A stretch of 64,000 nt of DNA from HyVt-477 sp965224605 (GCA_965224605.1 CBDCZP010000012.1:1-64000), one strand, 5' to 3'. Positions 1 through 6,778 are shown, counted from the stretch's first letter. Program-made: numbers and translations. The notes: generated by a model from the sequence alone, not told the origin.

Positions 1-1
1 G

Positions 2-64
2 ATGTTTGCCAATCTCAGCTTGGAGCACGAAGCCCTTAAGGATGTGCTCGGAAAAAAGCACTAA
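2..64 (+). CDS. IS3-family OrfA, C-terminal end (partial)
   Basis: The frame beginning at position 2 reads MFANLSLEHEALKDVLGKKH and stops with TAA at 62-64. This matches the typical C-terminus of IS3 OrfA proteins (SLENxALKDVIEKK type), whose leucine zipper/HTH region would lie upstream of the window. Only about 20 codons are visible. Confidence 0.75.
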   Translation: MFANLSLEHEALKDVLGKKH

Positions 65-66
65 CG

Positions 67-909
67 GTGGCTGAGAAACGTTACTTTGTTGATCAGGTCA
101 AAGAACAACGCTCGCTGAGTGAACGTGCCGCCTGCCGTGTAATGAACATCAGTCGGAGCGTTTATCATTATGAGCCTGATCACACAAAAGATGATGGCGT
201 TATTGATACCTTGCACAAACTGGTTGAGCAGTATCCAAGATATGGTTTTAAGAAATATTTCATTCTCTTAAGGCAAGCTGGACAAACATGGAACCATAAG
301 CGAGTGCACCGTATCTACTGTCAGTTAGGTTTAAATATGAAGCGCAAAGGAAAGCAGCGCCTACCTAATCGTTTTCCTCAGCCACTAGCGGTGCCTGATA
401 AACCTAATAAGAGTTGGTCTATCGACTTTATGAGTGACTCATTGTACGACGGCAGATACTTTAGAACATTCAATGTGATTGATGATTACAACCGAGAAGC
501 GCTTGCGATTGATGTCGACCTTAGTTTGCCCTCAAAGCGCGTCATACGAACGCTTGAACGATTATCCGAATGGAGAGGTTATCCAAGACAAATACGATGT
601 GATAATGGCCCTGAGTTTATCTCATTAGCGTTGGCTGAATGGGCTAAGAAGCATCATGTCCATCTGGAGTTTATAAAACCAGGCACTCCCACACAGAATG
701 CTTACATCGAACGCTTTAACGGTACATTTAGACGTGAAGTCTTAAACTACTATGTCTTTAAGTCACTCACTGAAGTAAGAGAAATTACTGAGTATTGGAT
801 GATGCAATACAACACAGAACGACCTCATGAGTCTTTGAATAACCTAACACCCTTGTCGTATCTCAAAGAGAATTTTAAACTGGAATATTCTAATTTGTCT
901 TGGCACTAA
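67..909 (+). CDS. IS3-family transposase OrfB (DDE integrase core)
   Basis: Catalytic half of the IS3 transposase, which cuts and joins DNA ends during transposition. The 280-aa frame has an N-terminal HTH_21-like stretch (about residues 15-65) and an rve integrase core. The DDE residues are visible as D in SWSIDFM (about residue 118), D in CDNGPEF (about 178) and E in NAYIERFNGTFR (about 215). The C-terminus carries the family signature of the form RPHESLNNLTPLSY. The first available start is GTG at 67, but translation probably comes by -1 frameshift from orfA. The frame looks intact. Confidence 0.9.
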   Translation: MAEKRYFVDQVKEQRSLSERAACRVMNISRSVYHYEPDHTKDDGVIDTLHKLVEQYPRYGFKKYFILLRQAGQTWNHKRVHRIYCQLGLNMKRKGKQRLPNRFPQPLAVPDKPNKSWSIDFMSDSLYDGRYFRTFNVIDDYNREALAIDVDLSLPSKRVIRTLERLSEWRGYPRQIRCDNGPEFISLALAEWAKKHHVHLEFIKPGTPTQNAYIERFNGTFRREVLNYYVFKSLTEVREITEYWMMQYNTERPHESLNNLTPLSYLKENFKLEYSNLSWH

Positions 910-1288
910 TCATGGGAGCTTTACAACAACAAGAGAACCCTTAAGGCAAAACTTACACATAGTCCGCCAATTTAAACAGTTCAAGAGTTCGAGCGTACAA
1001 AAAGCAAGCGGCTTACTTTAGAAATGCCTACTGCAAGGAAACGCCATCAATCTCAAGCAGTCAACTAAAAGCAATAGCAGCCCTAGTAGTGACTCCAAGC
1101 CATAGGGTGTAACAAAAAAAAGCTAGATGAAAACTCATGCATCAAACCGTAAAATAACGAGCAAGTAGTCAACAGTGTAAGTGGCATAAAGCAATAAGAC
1201 TTAACGTTTAAAAGTCTGTAATATCAATCGTTAATAGAGTTTATAGAAGTCAGTTGGAATAGAAACAACGTGCAAGAGTTACGATTCT
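910..1288. other. Intergenic stretch, nothing recognised
   Basis: About 380 bases between the IS3 transposase stop and the first attC site. No coding frame of convincing length, no attC-like ends and no strong hairpin was seen. It may contain the IS right end and a degenerate cassette or leader, but that is inference only. Confidence 0.4.
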
Positions 1289-1417
1289 GCTAACAAGTAA
1301 ATTCGAGGGGACTTTTTTACTCAGGGGTTGATTTAAGTTTTGTCAACTATATATGGTATTTCATGGATTTACGTTCGTCGTTGTCTGTCCAAAAAGCCCC
1401 TCAATTTGGCGTTAGAT
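1289..1417 (+). other. attC site 1 (integron cassette recombination site)
   Basis: A 129-bp imperfect palindrome whose ends are GCTAACAAG on the left and TTTGGCGTTAGAT on the right. It shares with the later sites GAGGGGACTTTTT and ACTCAGsGGTTGATTTA near the left end and AAAAAGCCCCT near the right end. This is the plan of VCR-like attC sites: outer R-box GTTAGAT, complementary left box, variable centre. Integron integrase (IntI) recognises the folded bottom strand. An open frame starting at 1340 runs through this site and is not accepted as a gene there. Confidence 0.88.
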
Positions 1418-1878
1418 GACAAAAGTGCATCCATTGATGATCGTGAGAAAAACAAAAGTAATGATGTAAAAGTTCTGACTATTTTCATGTCAGAGTTGGG
1501 CTATGAATCTACAAAAAAACCACTAAGTGCAGAGATAGTTATAAGAAAAACAAAAATTCATCATCTTATATAGTTGAAATAATAGAATTATTGTGAGTTC
1601 TGCTTCGTATCATGTAATTCACAACTTTTATACGTCAGTGGGCTTTGTCCACGTGTAATTTCTCTAGTCTGTCCTTCTAAATATTGAAGAACAAACAGCA
1701 TGAAAATATTTAATAAATAAAGCCAGTAACTTTGCAACAATGAAATATGAATACAACTGTATAGAAATATGGGGATACTCAATTATTTAAGAAAATAGTA
1801 AGCTCTTGTCAACTTTAAAATGATTCAATCGCAACCATTAAGGTTGCGAACTGAGAACAATGTAGTTACACTTGTGTA
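1418..1878. other. Cassette leader region with no recognised gene
   Basis: About 460 bases between attC site 1 and the higBA start codon. A plus-strand frame enters from inside the attC and continues to 1573 (…SELGYESTKKPLSAEI…), and a minus-strand frame covers 1588-1782. Neither has a recognisable domain or a convincing ribosome binding site. The stretch is AT-rich and could hold a short unknown cassette gene that lost its own attC. Confidence 0.35.
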
Positions 1879-1881
1879 ATG
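1844..1881 (+). promoter_or_regulatory. higBA promoter and operator, predicted leaderless start
   Basis: A -35-like TTGCGA at 1844-1849 is followed 17 bases later by TACACT at 1867-1872. The palindrome TTACACTTGTGTAA (1866-1879) covers the -10 and touches the ATG at 1879. A second inverted repeat, CGCAACC/GGTTGCG (about 1830-1848), overlaps the -35. Transcription would begin at or next to the ATG, and no Shine-Dalgarno sequence is present, so a leaderless mRNA repressed by HigA is inferred. Confidence 0.55.
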
Positions 1882-2157
1882 ATTAAAAGCTTCGTACATA
1901 AAGGTCTAGAAAAATTCTATTCAACTGGCAGTAAGGCAGGTATTCAAGCTAAACATGCAGATAAACTTCGCTTAATACTTGCTCAGCTTGATAATTCAGA
2001 AGATATAACAGATATGGATATTCCAACATTACACCTTCATGAATTGAAAGGAGACAGAAAAGAAACTTGGTCAGTTACAGTACAATCAAATTGGCGTGTC
2101 ACGTTCCTTTTCGAAGATGGCGATGCAGAAGTAGTAAATTATGAAGATTATCATTAA
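1879..2157 (+). CDS. higB: HigB-type toxin (RelE/ParE superfamily)
   Basis: Small 92-aa toxin of the HigB family, RelE-fold mRNA interferases that cleave mRNA on the ribosome. The sequence begins MIKSFVHKGLEKFYSTGSKAGI and ends with the family-typical WRVTFLFEDGDAEVVNYEDYH, including the conserved HELKGDRKETWSV block near residues 55-67. It precedes its antitoxin gene by 13 bases, the toxin-first order characteristic of higBA. The ATG at 1879 is chosen because it begins the conserved domain and lies directly behind the operator. It sits in an integron cassette closed by attC site 2. Confidence 0.88.
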   Translation: MIKSFVHKGLEKFYSTGSKAGIQAKHADKLRLILAQLDNSEDITDMDIPTLHLHELKGDRKETWSVTVQSNWRVTFLFEDGDAEVVNYEDYH

Positions 2158-2170
2158 TTAGGTATATAAA

Positions 2171-2458
2171 ATGAAAATGTTTAATCCTCCACATCCTGGT
2201 GAAATTATAAAAGATTTATGGCTAGATCCTATGGGAGCAACTATTACAGAAGCTGCGAGTGCAATAGGAGTAAGTCGTAAAACGCTTTCAAAAATCATTA
2301 ATAAAAAAGCAGGTGTTTCCCCTGAAATGTCATTACGCTTATCTATTGCATTAGGTGGAAGTCCTGAAAGTTGGTTGAAGCATCAAATGTCTTTTGATCT
2401 TTGGGAAGTAGAAAAGAATAGAGAAAAACTAGACGTTCAACCCTTAAAAGCTGCATAG
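2171..2458 (+). CDS. higA: HigA antitoxin (HTH-XRE)
   Basis: 95-aa antitoxin and autorepressor that binds HigB and the operon operator. It starts with the family motif FNPPHPGEIIKDLWLDPMG, has an XRE helix-turn-helix at about residues 25-60 (TEAASAIGVSRKTLSKIIN) and the conserved RLSIALGGSPESWL segment at about 68-82. It lies 13 bases after higB and is surely co-transcribed. Its C-terminal tail (KLDVQPLKAA) is usual for the family. Confidence 0.9.
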   Translation: MKMFNPPHPGEIIKDLWLDPMGATITEAASAIGVSRKTLSKIINKKAGVSPEMSLRLSIALGGSPESWLKHQMSFDLWEVEKNREKLDVQPLKAA

Positions 2459-2510
2459 AGTAAAGTAAAAGAAATATTTATTAATAAACCAATACTTTGT
2501 GTAAAAAATC

Positions 2511-2641
2511 ATCTAACAAGTAAATTCAAGAGGGACTTTTTGACTCAGCGGTTGATTTACGTTCACTGCATTCTGTGAGTTTATCGTAGCTTTTAAGTCC
2601 GTGCCTTCTATGTCAAAAAGCCCCTTAATTTGGCGTTAGAT
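2511..2641 (+). other. attC site 2
   Basis: 131-bp site with left end ATCTAACAAG and right end TTGGCGTTAGAT. It contains the shared blocks GAGGGACTTTTTGACTCAGC and AAAAAGCCCCTTAA, and closes the higBA cassette. Its central loop differs from site 1. Confidence 0.9.
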
Positions 2642-2664
2642 TCGCAAATAATAAAGTATGTGCC

Positions 2665-3138
2665 ATGAGTAGATTTAGAAAAGCCACCAGTGATGACTTC
2701 AGTGCAATATGTAGGCTTATAAAGAGTAAAGAAGAATTGTATTTAGTCTACCCAAGTGGTACATATCCATTCACAGTAGACCAACTTAAGGATTTATCTA
2801 AAAGAAGAAATGAATTAACTGTAATGGTTGAAAACAAAGATATTATTGCTTTTGCCAACTTCTATAATTATGAACCAAATAAGTCAGCTTATATCGGTAA
2901 TGTTATTATTGCTAAAAAATATCGAGGTAGGGGCTTTGGAAAAGAAATTATTTCTCACATGCTAAGAATAGCAAAAGAGAAATACAATCTTAAAATAGTA
3001 AAAATATCTGTTTTCAGTGATAATATTTCAGCTTTGCTACTTTATTCCGGGTTTGGATTTAGTCCATACGAAGTTGAAGAAAGAAAAAATATAAATGGAA
3101 ACAGAGTTGCTATTATCCATTTAGAAAAAAAATTATAA
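2665..3138 (+). CDS. GNAT-family N-acetyltransferase
   Basis: 157-aa protein of the GNAT acetyltransferase superfamily, using acetyl-CoA to acetylate an unknown amine. The fold signature is clear: beta strand YIGNVIIAKKYRGRGFGKEI (about residues 76-95) with the acetyl-CoA pyrophosphate loop R-G-x-G-F/G, then the C-terminal SVFSDNISALLLYSGFGFSP motif. The substrate is unknown. It is the first gene of the cassette between attC sites 2 and 3 and shares that cassette with a MazEF pair that has its own promoter. Some cassette GNATs are toxins, but it lacks an obvious dedicated antitoxin. No clear ribosome binding site was seen before the ATG. Confidence 0.82.
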   Translation: MSRFRKATSDDFSAICRLIKSKEELYLVYPSGTYPFTVDQLKDLSKRRNELTVMVENKDIIAFANFYNYEPNKSAYIGNVIIAKKYRGRGFGKEIISHMLRIAKEKYNLKIVKISVFSDNISALLLYSGFGFSPYEVEERKNINGNRVAIIHLEKKL

Positions 3139-3142
3139 AAAA

Positions 3143-3180
3143 TTGACCTTGAGTATAACCATAGTTATACTATTTCCATG
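3143..3180 (+). promoter_or_regulatory. mazEF promoter and operator, predicted leaderless start
   Basis: TTGACC (3143-3148) and TATACT (3166-3171) are spaced by exactly 17 bases, a strong sigma70-type promoter. The perfect inverted repeat AGTATAAC-CATA-GTTATACT (3152-3171) occupies the spacer and the -10. The ATG at 3178 lies 6 bases past the -10, about where transcription should start, with no Shine-Dalgarno room. Autorepression by the RHH antitoxin is inferred. Confidence 0.65.
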
Positions 3181-3414
3181 AAAACAGCAATTTCAATACC
3201 AGATCCCATCTTTCAAGCTGCCGAGAATATGGCAAAGCGTCTAGGCATGTCTAGAAGTGAGCTTTTCACTGTCGCAATGTCAAAATACATGAAAGAGACT
3301 AAATATCAAAATGTTACAGAATCTTTAAACAAGATATACTCTCAAAATATAAACAACCTAGATACAGAGCTATTATCTATGCAACTTGAATCACTGCCTA
3401 AAGAGGAGTGGTAG
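3178..3414 (+). CDS. mazE: MazE-like antitoxin (ribbon-helix-helix)
   Basis: 78-aa antitoxin. The N-terminal 45 residues form a ribbon-helix-helix: strand KTAISIPDPIF followed by two helices with MSRSELFTVAMSKYM. The C-terminal half, ending LPKEEW, would wrap the toxin. It is encoded directly before and overlapping a MazF toxin, with stop TAG at 3412-3414. The RHH type of MazE is known from chromosomal mazEF loci. It should repress its own promoter through the palindrome at 3152-3171. Confidence 0.82.
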   Translation: MKTAISIPDPIFQAAENMAKRLGMSRSELFTVAMSKYMKETKYQNVTESLNKIYSQNINNLDTELLSMQLESLPKEEW

Positions 3415-3752
3415 TGAAGAGAGGAGAAATTTGGTGGGCTTCTTTGGAAGAACCTAGAGGTTCAGAGCCTGGTTATCGTCGTCCTGTTATTATTATTTCT
3501 TCAAATTCGTTTAATGAAAGTTTTATTAATACCGTCACAGTCGTAGCAATAACATCCAATCTTCGTTTAGTAGATGCTCCAGGAAATTTTAAACTGACAA
3601 AATCAAAATCAGGTTTAGATAAAGATTCAGCCGTTAATGTTTCACAACTTCTTACACTTGATAAATTATTTCTAACTGAGCAAGTCGGAAAACTCAATTC
3701 AAAGCAAGTTAATATGTTAAATGAAGGACTTAGGCTTGCTCTAAGTGTATAA
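3408..3752 (+). CDS. mazF: MazF/PemK-type endoribonuclease toxin
   Basis: 114-aa toxin of the MazF/PemK family, a sequence-specific mRNA interferase. Visible signatures are the N-terminal KRGEIWWASLEEPRGSEPGY and RRPVIIIS, with the catalytic-type R and the later VVAITSN motif, and the C-terminal LDKLFLTEQVGKL. There are two candidate starts, GTG at 3408 and GTG at 3414; the second has better spacing to AAGAGGAG (3401-3408). Either overlaps the end of mazE, so translation is coupled. The cassette closes with attC site 3 almost immediately after the stop. Confidence 0.88.
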   Translation: MVVKRGEIWWASLEEPRGSEPGYRRPVIIISSNSFNESFINTVTVVAITSNLRLVDAPGNFKLTKSKSGLDKDSAVNVSQLLTLDKLFLTEQVGKLNSKQVNMLNEGLRLALSV

Positions 3753-3754
3753 AA

Positions 3755-3884
3755 ATCTAACAAGTAAATTCGAGAGGGACTTTTTTACTCAGCGGTTGAT
3801 TTAAGTTTAGTGAATTCTAGAAGTTTATCTTAGAGTCACCTTCATCTCTATCTGTCCAAAAAGCCCCTCAATTTGGCGTTAGAT
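3755..3884 (+). other. attC site 3
   Basis: 130-bp site. Left end ATCTAACAAGTAAATTCGAG, right end ATTTGGCGTTAGAT, with the shared internal blocks ACTCAGCGGTTGATTTA and AAAAAGCCCCT. It lies 3 bases after the mazF stop and closes the GNAT-mazEF cassette. Confidence 0.9.
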
Positions 3885-4123
3885 GACCAAAATTCAAACA
3901 TTATCAAAATATCAAGCAGGTGTAACTGTTGGTCTTTGCTTCTATGTATTTCCGGATATTAAGCTGTAAGATGCAGTAGTGATTGTTATTTCCTCAAAAA
4001 AATTGCACCTTTCAATTATGATCATAAGTATCAAGATGAATGCTTGGGCTAACTGGCTTCCTTAAGAAAATAAAACGCCTCTGTTTATATGCTAAAATAA
4101 CAATATAGATAGAGGTAATAGTT

Positions 4124-4486
4124 ATGACAAAGGTTGCAATATCACCAGTACAAACAGAAGATGGACATGTTTCGTTTAATGCAATAGCTGGTAATAAACA
4201 TACCAATGGTAGAACAGTAGGTGAAGCATTAGACGCTCTAAATGAACAACTTGACGATAATGAAAGAGGCACTCTTATTATTATCCAAAACTATAGACCT
4301 GACAATTTCTTTGGTATTGAACAACAAGAACGTTTGGGTTCACTGATGGAACAATGGCGTAGTGCTAGAAATAGTGGAAATGAATTTCCTTCTAAAAAAC
4401 AGGAAGAGCTTGATTCATTAGTTGAGCTAGAGTTAATGGCATCAGCCAAGCTTTGTGCTAAAAAATTAAGTAACGAATTAAATTAA
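4124..4486 (+). CDS. Small conserved protein paired with HNH nuclease, copy 1
   Basis: 120-aa protein of unknown function. I recall close relatives that sit directly before an HNH nuclease gene in other bacteria, notably cyanobacteria. Visible features are an N-terminal beta-rich segment (VSFNAIAGNKHTNGRTVGEALDAL), then LIIIQNYRPDNFFGIEQQERL at about residues 54-75, and an acidic alpha-helical C-terminus. It has a Shine-Dalgarno AGAGG before the ATG and a possible extended -10 (TGCTAAAAT, 4090-4098). Its stop overlaps the HNH start by one base (TAATG). By position it might be an antitoxin or immunity partner, but that is inference. Compared with copy 2 it has three extra bases near the end (KLCAKK versus KRAKK). 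Confidence 0.7.
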   Translation: MTKVAISPVQTEDGHVSFNAIAGNKHTNGRTVGEALDALNEQLDDNERGTLIIIQNYRPDNFFGIEQQERLGSLMEQWRSARNSGNEFPSKKQEELDSLVELELMASAKLCAKKLSNELN

Positions 4487-4833
4487 TGAATCCTCATTAT
4501 GAGTATGTTGCTCTTAGAGCAAGACATCGTTGTGAGTATTGTCATGCACCAGAAATAATATTTAATTTCCCTTTCGAAATTGAGCATATTATTCCTGTAA
4601 AGCTAAATGGCACAAATAGTAATTCTAACTTGGCTCTTTCCTGTCGTTCATGCAATCTATACAAGTCGTCTCATATATCAAGTACCGATCTTGAAACTCA
4701 AAGTGATGTGCCTTTGTTCCACCCGCGTAAAAACAGATGGTCGCAACATTTCACAGTTGATATTGAACAGTGGCAATATTCTTGGCTTAACAGCAACAGG
4801 CAGAGCAACAATAGCTTTGTTACAAATGAATAG
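4486..4833 (+). pseudogene. HNH endonuclease, copy 1, frameshifted C-terminus
   Basis: Encodes an HNH nuclease identical to copy 2 up to residue 96, including CEYC (about residues 17-20), the HNH core EIEHIIPVKLNGTNSNSNLA and the second Cys pair CRSC. A single extra C in the sequence GATATTGAACAGTGG (copy 2 reads GATATTGAAAGTGG) shifts the frame. The conserved C-terminal segment GLTATGRATIALLQMN is replaced by an unrelated tail and a stop at 115 aa. The HNH core itself is retained, so activity is uncertain. Closed by attC site 4. Confidence 0.8.
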
Positions 4834-4940
4834 AGAAACACAGGTAATTGCTAGAAAGCAGTGGATGATTCTAGATATTTTTCCATAGTGTTATATATCA
4901 AATATAAGCATATAAAACATAAACTTGTGGGAAAATAGCT

Positions 4941-5091
4941 ATCTAACAAGACGCTGAAGAGGGACTTTTTGACTCAGCGGTTGATTTGAGTTCAGTAATG
5001 AGGCTCTGCCGGTATTTTTGAGTAATTGAGTTATTCGTAGATTTGAGTGCGTTGCTTTCGTTGCCAAAAGCCCCTTAGCTTGGCGTTAGGC
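4941..5091 (+). other. attC site 4
   Basis: 151-bp site with left end ATCTAACAAGACGCTGAAGA and right end TTGGCGTTAGGC. It shares GAGGGACTTTTTGACTCAGC with site 2 and is nearly the same as site 5 except for about 20 extra bases in the central loop. It closes the first HNH cassette. Confidence 0.88.
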
Positions 5092-5197
5092 AATAAAACT
5101 GTAGACAGTAGCCATAATCAATGTACGGGAACAGATGGTTGATTTTTTAGCTAAATTACAGTTCTGAGTCAACGACAGAATATGAGCAAAAACAGGC

Positions 5198-5408
5198 GTG
5201 CCAATTTAAAGTTCCTACTGCGCTGATGCGATAAAGTAAGTTGCCAGAATAAGCTAGAAAAACATTAGTTGTGCTAAGACAAAGTCCCAACCGCGCTGAA
5301 GCGGAATTAGTGGGTTGCCAGATTTAAGCTACAAACATTATTAGCTCGTGCCAATGCAAGGCTTCCTTACACGTAAAAGGTTAAAATGAGTTGCTGGAAT
5401 TATCTGCA
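5198..5408 (+). repeat. Three imperfect tandem repeats of about 60-77 bp
   Basis: Three degenerate copies begin GTGCCAATTTAAAG (5198), GTGCTAAGACAAAG (5271) and GTGCCAATGCAAGG (5348). Each later contains a TTGCCAG or TTGCTGG block and an AGCTA-like segment. Copies 1 and 2 contain small hairpins around GCGCTGATGCG and CCGCGCTGAAGCGG. They fill the otherwise gene-free 5' part of the second HNH cassette. No coding frame is apparent. Confidence 0.55.
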
Positions 5409-5449
5409 TAGAATAGGATTAGACAATATTGATACAGCTATATCACTTA

Positions 5450-5812
5450 GTGACTACAGGTTGCAATGTCACCAGGACAAACATTAATGATGGACAAGTT
5501 TCGTTTAATGCAATAGCTGGTAATAAACATACCAATGGTAGAACAGTAGGTGAAGCATTAGACGCTCTAAATGAACAACTTGACGATAATGAAAGAGGCA
5601 CTCTTATTATTATCCAAAACTATAGACCTGACAATTTCTTTGGTATTGAACAACAAGAACGTTTGGGTTCACTGATGGAACAATGGCGTAGTGCTAGAAA
5701 TAGTGGAAATGAATTTCCTTCTAAAAAACAGGAAGAGCTTGATTCATTAGTTGAGCTAGAGTTAATGGCATCAGCCAAGCGTGCTAAAAAATTAAGTAAC
5801 GAATTAAATTAA
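5450..5812 (+). CDS. Small conserved protein paired with HNH nuclease, copy 2
   Basis: Second copy of the small HNH-partner gene, identical to copy 1 from VSFNAIAGNKH onward apart from a 3-base difference near the end. Upstream, the aligned bases contain a +1 and a +2 indel relative to copy 1, which cancel. The frame is kept from a GTG at 5450 (aligned with the ATG of copy 1), but about 13 N-terminal residues differ (TTGCNVTRTNIND versus TKVAISPVQTED). The frame stays open further up to a TTG at 5429. It overlaps the downstream HNH gene by one base. Function unknown. Confidence 0.65.
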   Translation: MTTGCNVTRTNINDGQVSFNAIAGNKHTNGRTVGEALDALNEQLDDNERGTLIIIQNYRPDNFFGIEQQERLGSLMEQWRSARNSGNEFPSKKQEELDSLVELELMASAKRAKKLSNELN

Positions 5813-6213
5813 TGAATCCTCATTATGAGTATGTTGCTCTTAGAGCAAGACATCGTTGTGAGTATTGTCATGCACCAGAAATAATATTTAATTTCCCTTT
5901 CGAAATTGAGCATATTATTCCTGTAAAGCTAAATGGCACAAATAGTAATTCTAACTTGGCTCTTTCCTGTCGTTCATGCAATCTATACAAGTCGTCTCAT
6001 ATATCAAGTACCGATCTTGAAACTCAAAGTGATGTGCCTTTGTTCCACCCGCGTAAAAACAGATGGTCGCAACATTTCACAGTTGATATTGAAAGTGGCA
6101 ATATTCTTGGCTTAACAGCAACAGGCAGAGCAACAATAGCTTTGTTACAAATGAATAGAGAAACACAGGTAATTGCTAGAAAGCAGTGGATGATTCTAGA
6201 TATTTTTCCATAG
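5812..6213 (+). CDS. HNH endonuclease, copy 2 (intact)
   Basis: 133-aa HNH-family nuclease. It has a CxxC pair (CEYC), the HNH core with E-x-E-H-I-I-P, N-x-x-S-N-L-A and the second CxxC (CRSC) that together form a zinc-bound beta-beta-alpha-metal fold, then FHPRKNRWSQHF and the family C-terminus GLTATGRATIALLQMN. The full C-terminal segment identifies this copy as the complete one. It is translationally coupled to the preceding small gene (TAATG overlap). Target DNA and biological role are unknown; defence, toxin or homing roles are all possible. Confidence 0.85.
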   Translation: MNPHYEYVALRARHRCEYCHAPEIIFNFPFEIEHIIPVKLNGTNSNSNLALSCRSCNLYKSSHISSTDLETQSDVPLFHPRKNRWSQHFTVDIESGNILGLTATGRATIALLQMNRETQVIARKQWMILDIFP

Positions 6214-6264
6214 TGTTATATATCAAATATAAGCATATAAAACATAAACTTGTGGGAAAATAGT

Positions 6265-6393
6265 ATCTAACAAGACGCTGAAGAGGGACTTTTTGACTCT
6301 GCGGTTGATTTGAGTTCAGTGAATTCTGTTAAATTATCGTAGATTTGAGTGCGTTGCTTTCGTTGCCAAAAGCCCCTTAGCTTGGCGTTATGC
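6265..6393 (+). other. attC site 5
   Basis: 129-bp site, left end ATCTAACAAGACGCTGAAGA, right end CTTGGCGTTATGC. The right box GTTATGC differs from GTTAGAT/GTTAGGC of the other sites. It closes the second HNH cassette. Confidence 0.88.
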
Positions 6394-6430
6394 CTTCATA
6401 GCTTGAACTTTAGTAGCAATAATTATTATG

Positions 6431-6469
6431 TTGATTTATATACGGCATTGCCGTATTGTAATTGTTATG
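6431..6469 (+). promoter_or_regulatory. Second higBA promoter and operator, predicted leaderless start
   Basis: TTGATT (6431-6436) and TATTGT (6454-6459) are 17 bases apart. The perfect palindrome ATACGGCA-T-TGCCGTAT (6440-6456) fills the spacer and enters the -10. The ATG chosen at 6467 lies 7 bases past the -10, so the transcript would start at or next to the codon. The same geometry is seen at 1844 and 3143. Confidence 0.6.
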
Positions 6470-6778
6470 GTATTTATTGAAACATCAATCTTCACAAAGC
6501 TTCTTTCTAAGTATATGCACGACGAGGAATATCGCTTATTCCAGCTATATCTCATGGAAAATCCTGATAAAGGTAATACTATTGTTTCTAGTGGAGGTGT
6601 TAGAAAGATCAGGTGGGCAATCAATAACAAAGGGAAAAGTGGAGGTATACGCGTAATTTATTACTGGAAAGAAAGTTCAGACGAAATATGGTTGCTAACC
6701 CTCTATGCAAAAAGTGAAAGAGGCACTATACCAGCCCACATTCTTAAACAAATAGCAAAGGAGATTCAAAATGACTGA
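6467..6778 (+). CDS. HigB/RelE-type toxin (second higBA)
   Basis: 103-aa RelE-superfamily toxin of the HigB-2 type. It begins MVFIETSIFTKLLSKYM and contains VSSGGVRKIRWA and GGIRVIYYWKESSDEIWLLTLYAKSER, the conserved core that carries the RNase surface. An in-frame ATG exists at 6428, but the sequence between (MLIYIRHCRIVIV) is encoded by the promoter/operator palindrome, so the start at 6467 is preferred. It overlaps the downstream antitoxin by 8 bases. First gene of the cassette after attC site 5. Confidence 0.88.
   Translation: MVFIETSIFTKLLSKYMHDEEYRLFQLYLMENPDKGNTIVSSGGVRKIRWAINNKGKSGGIRVIYYWKESSDEIWLLTLYAKSERGTIPAHILKQIAKEIQND

Larger units (their letters stand above)
1..909 (+). mobile_element. 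IS3-family insertion sequence (right part)
   Basis: The 3' part of an IS3-family element cut by the window start. The end of orfA (stop at 62-64) is followed two bases later by orfB in the -1 frame, the usual arrangement for programmed frameshifting to an OrfAB fusion. The orfB sequence resembles the IS407 group. The right terminal inverted repeat could not be identified because its left partner is outside the window, so the true right end may lie some bases past 909. It lies just upstream of the integron cassette array. Confidence 0.85.

Noticed and set aside
1340..1573. Plus-strand frame of 77 codons beginning inside attC site 1
   Set aside because: The first 26 codons are attC sequence, no ribosome binding site is present and no family is recognised. 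A shorter gene after 1417 cannot be excluded but is unsupported.
1588..1782. Minus-strand 64-codon frame with a hydrophobic N-terminus
   Set aside because: No homologue recognised, AT-rich composition makes hydrophobic frames common, and there is no cassette-like context on that strand.
4607..4888. Alternative-frame 93-codon ORF inside the first HNH gene
   Set aside because: It lies within the HNH coding sequence; its final part is the true HNH C-terminus read after the one-base insertion, so it is a consequence of the frameshift.
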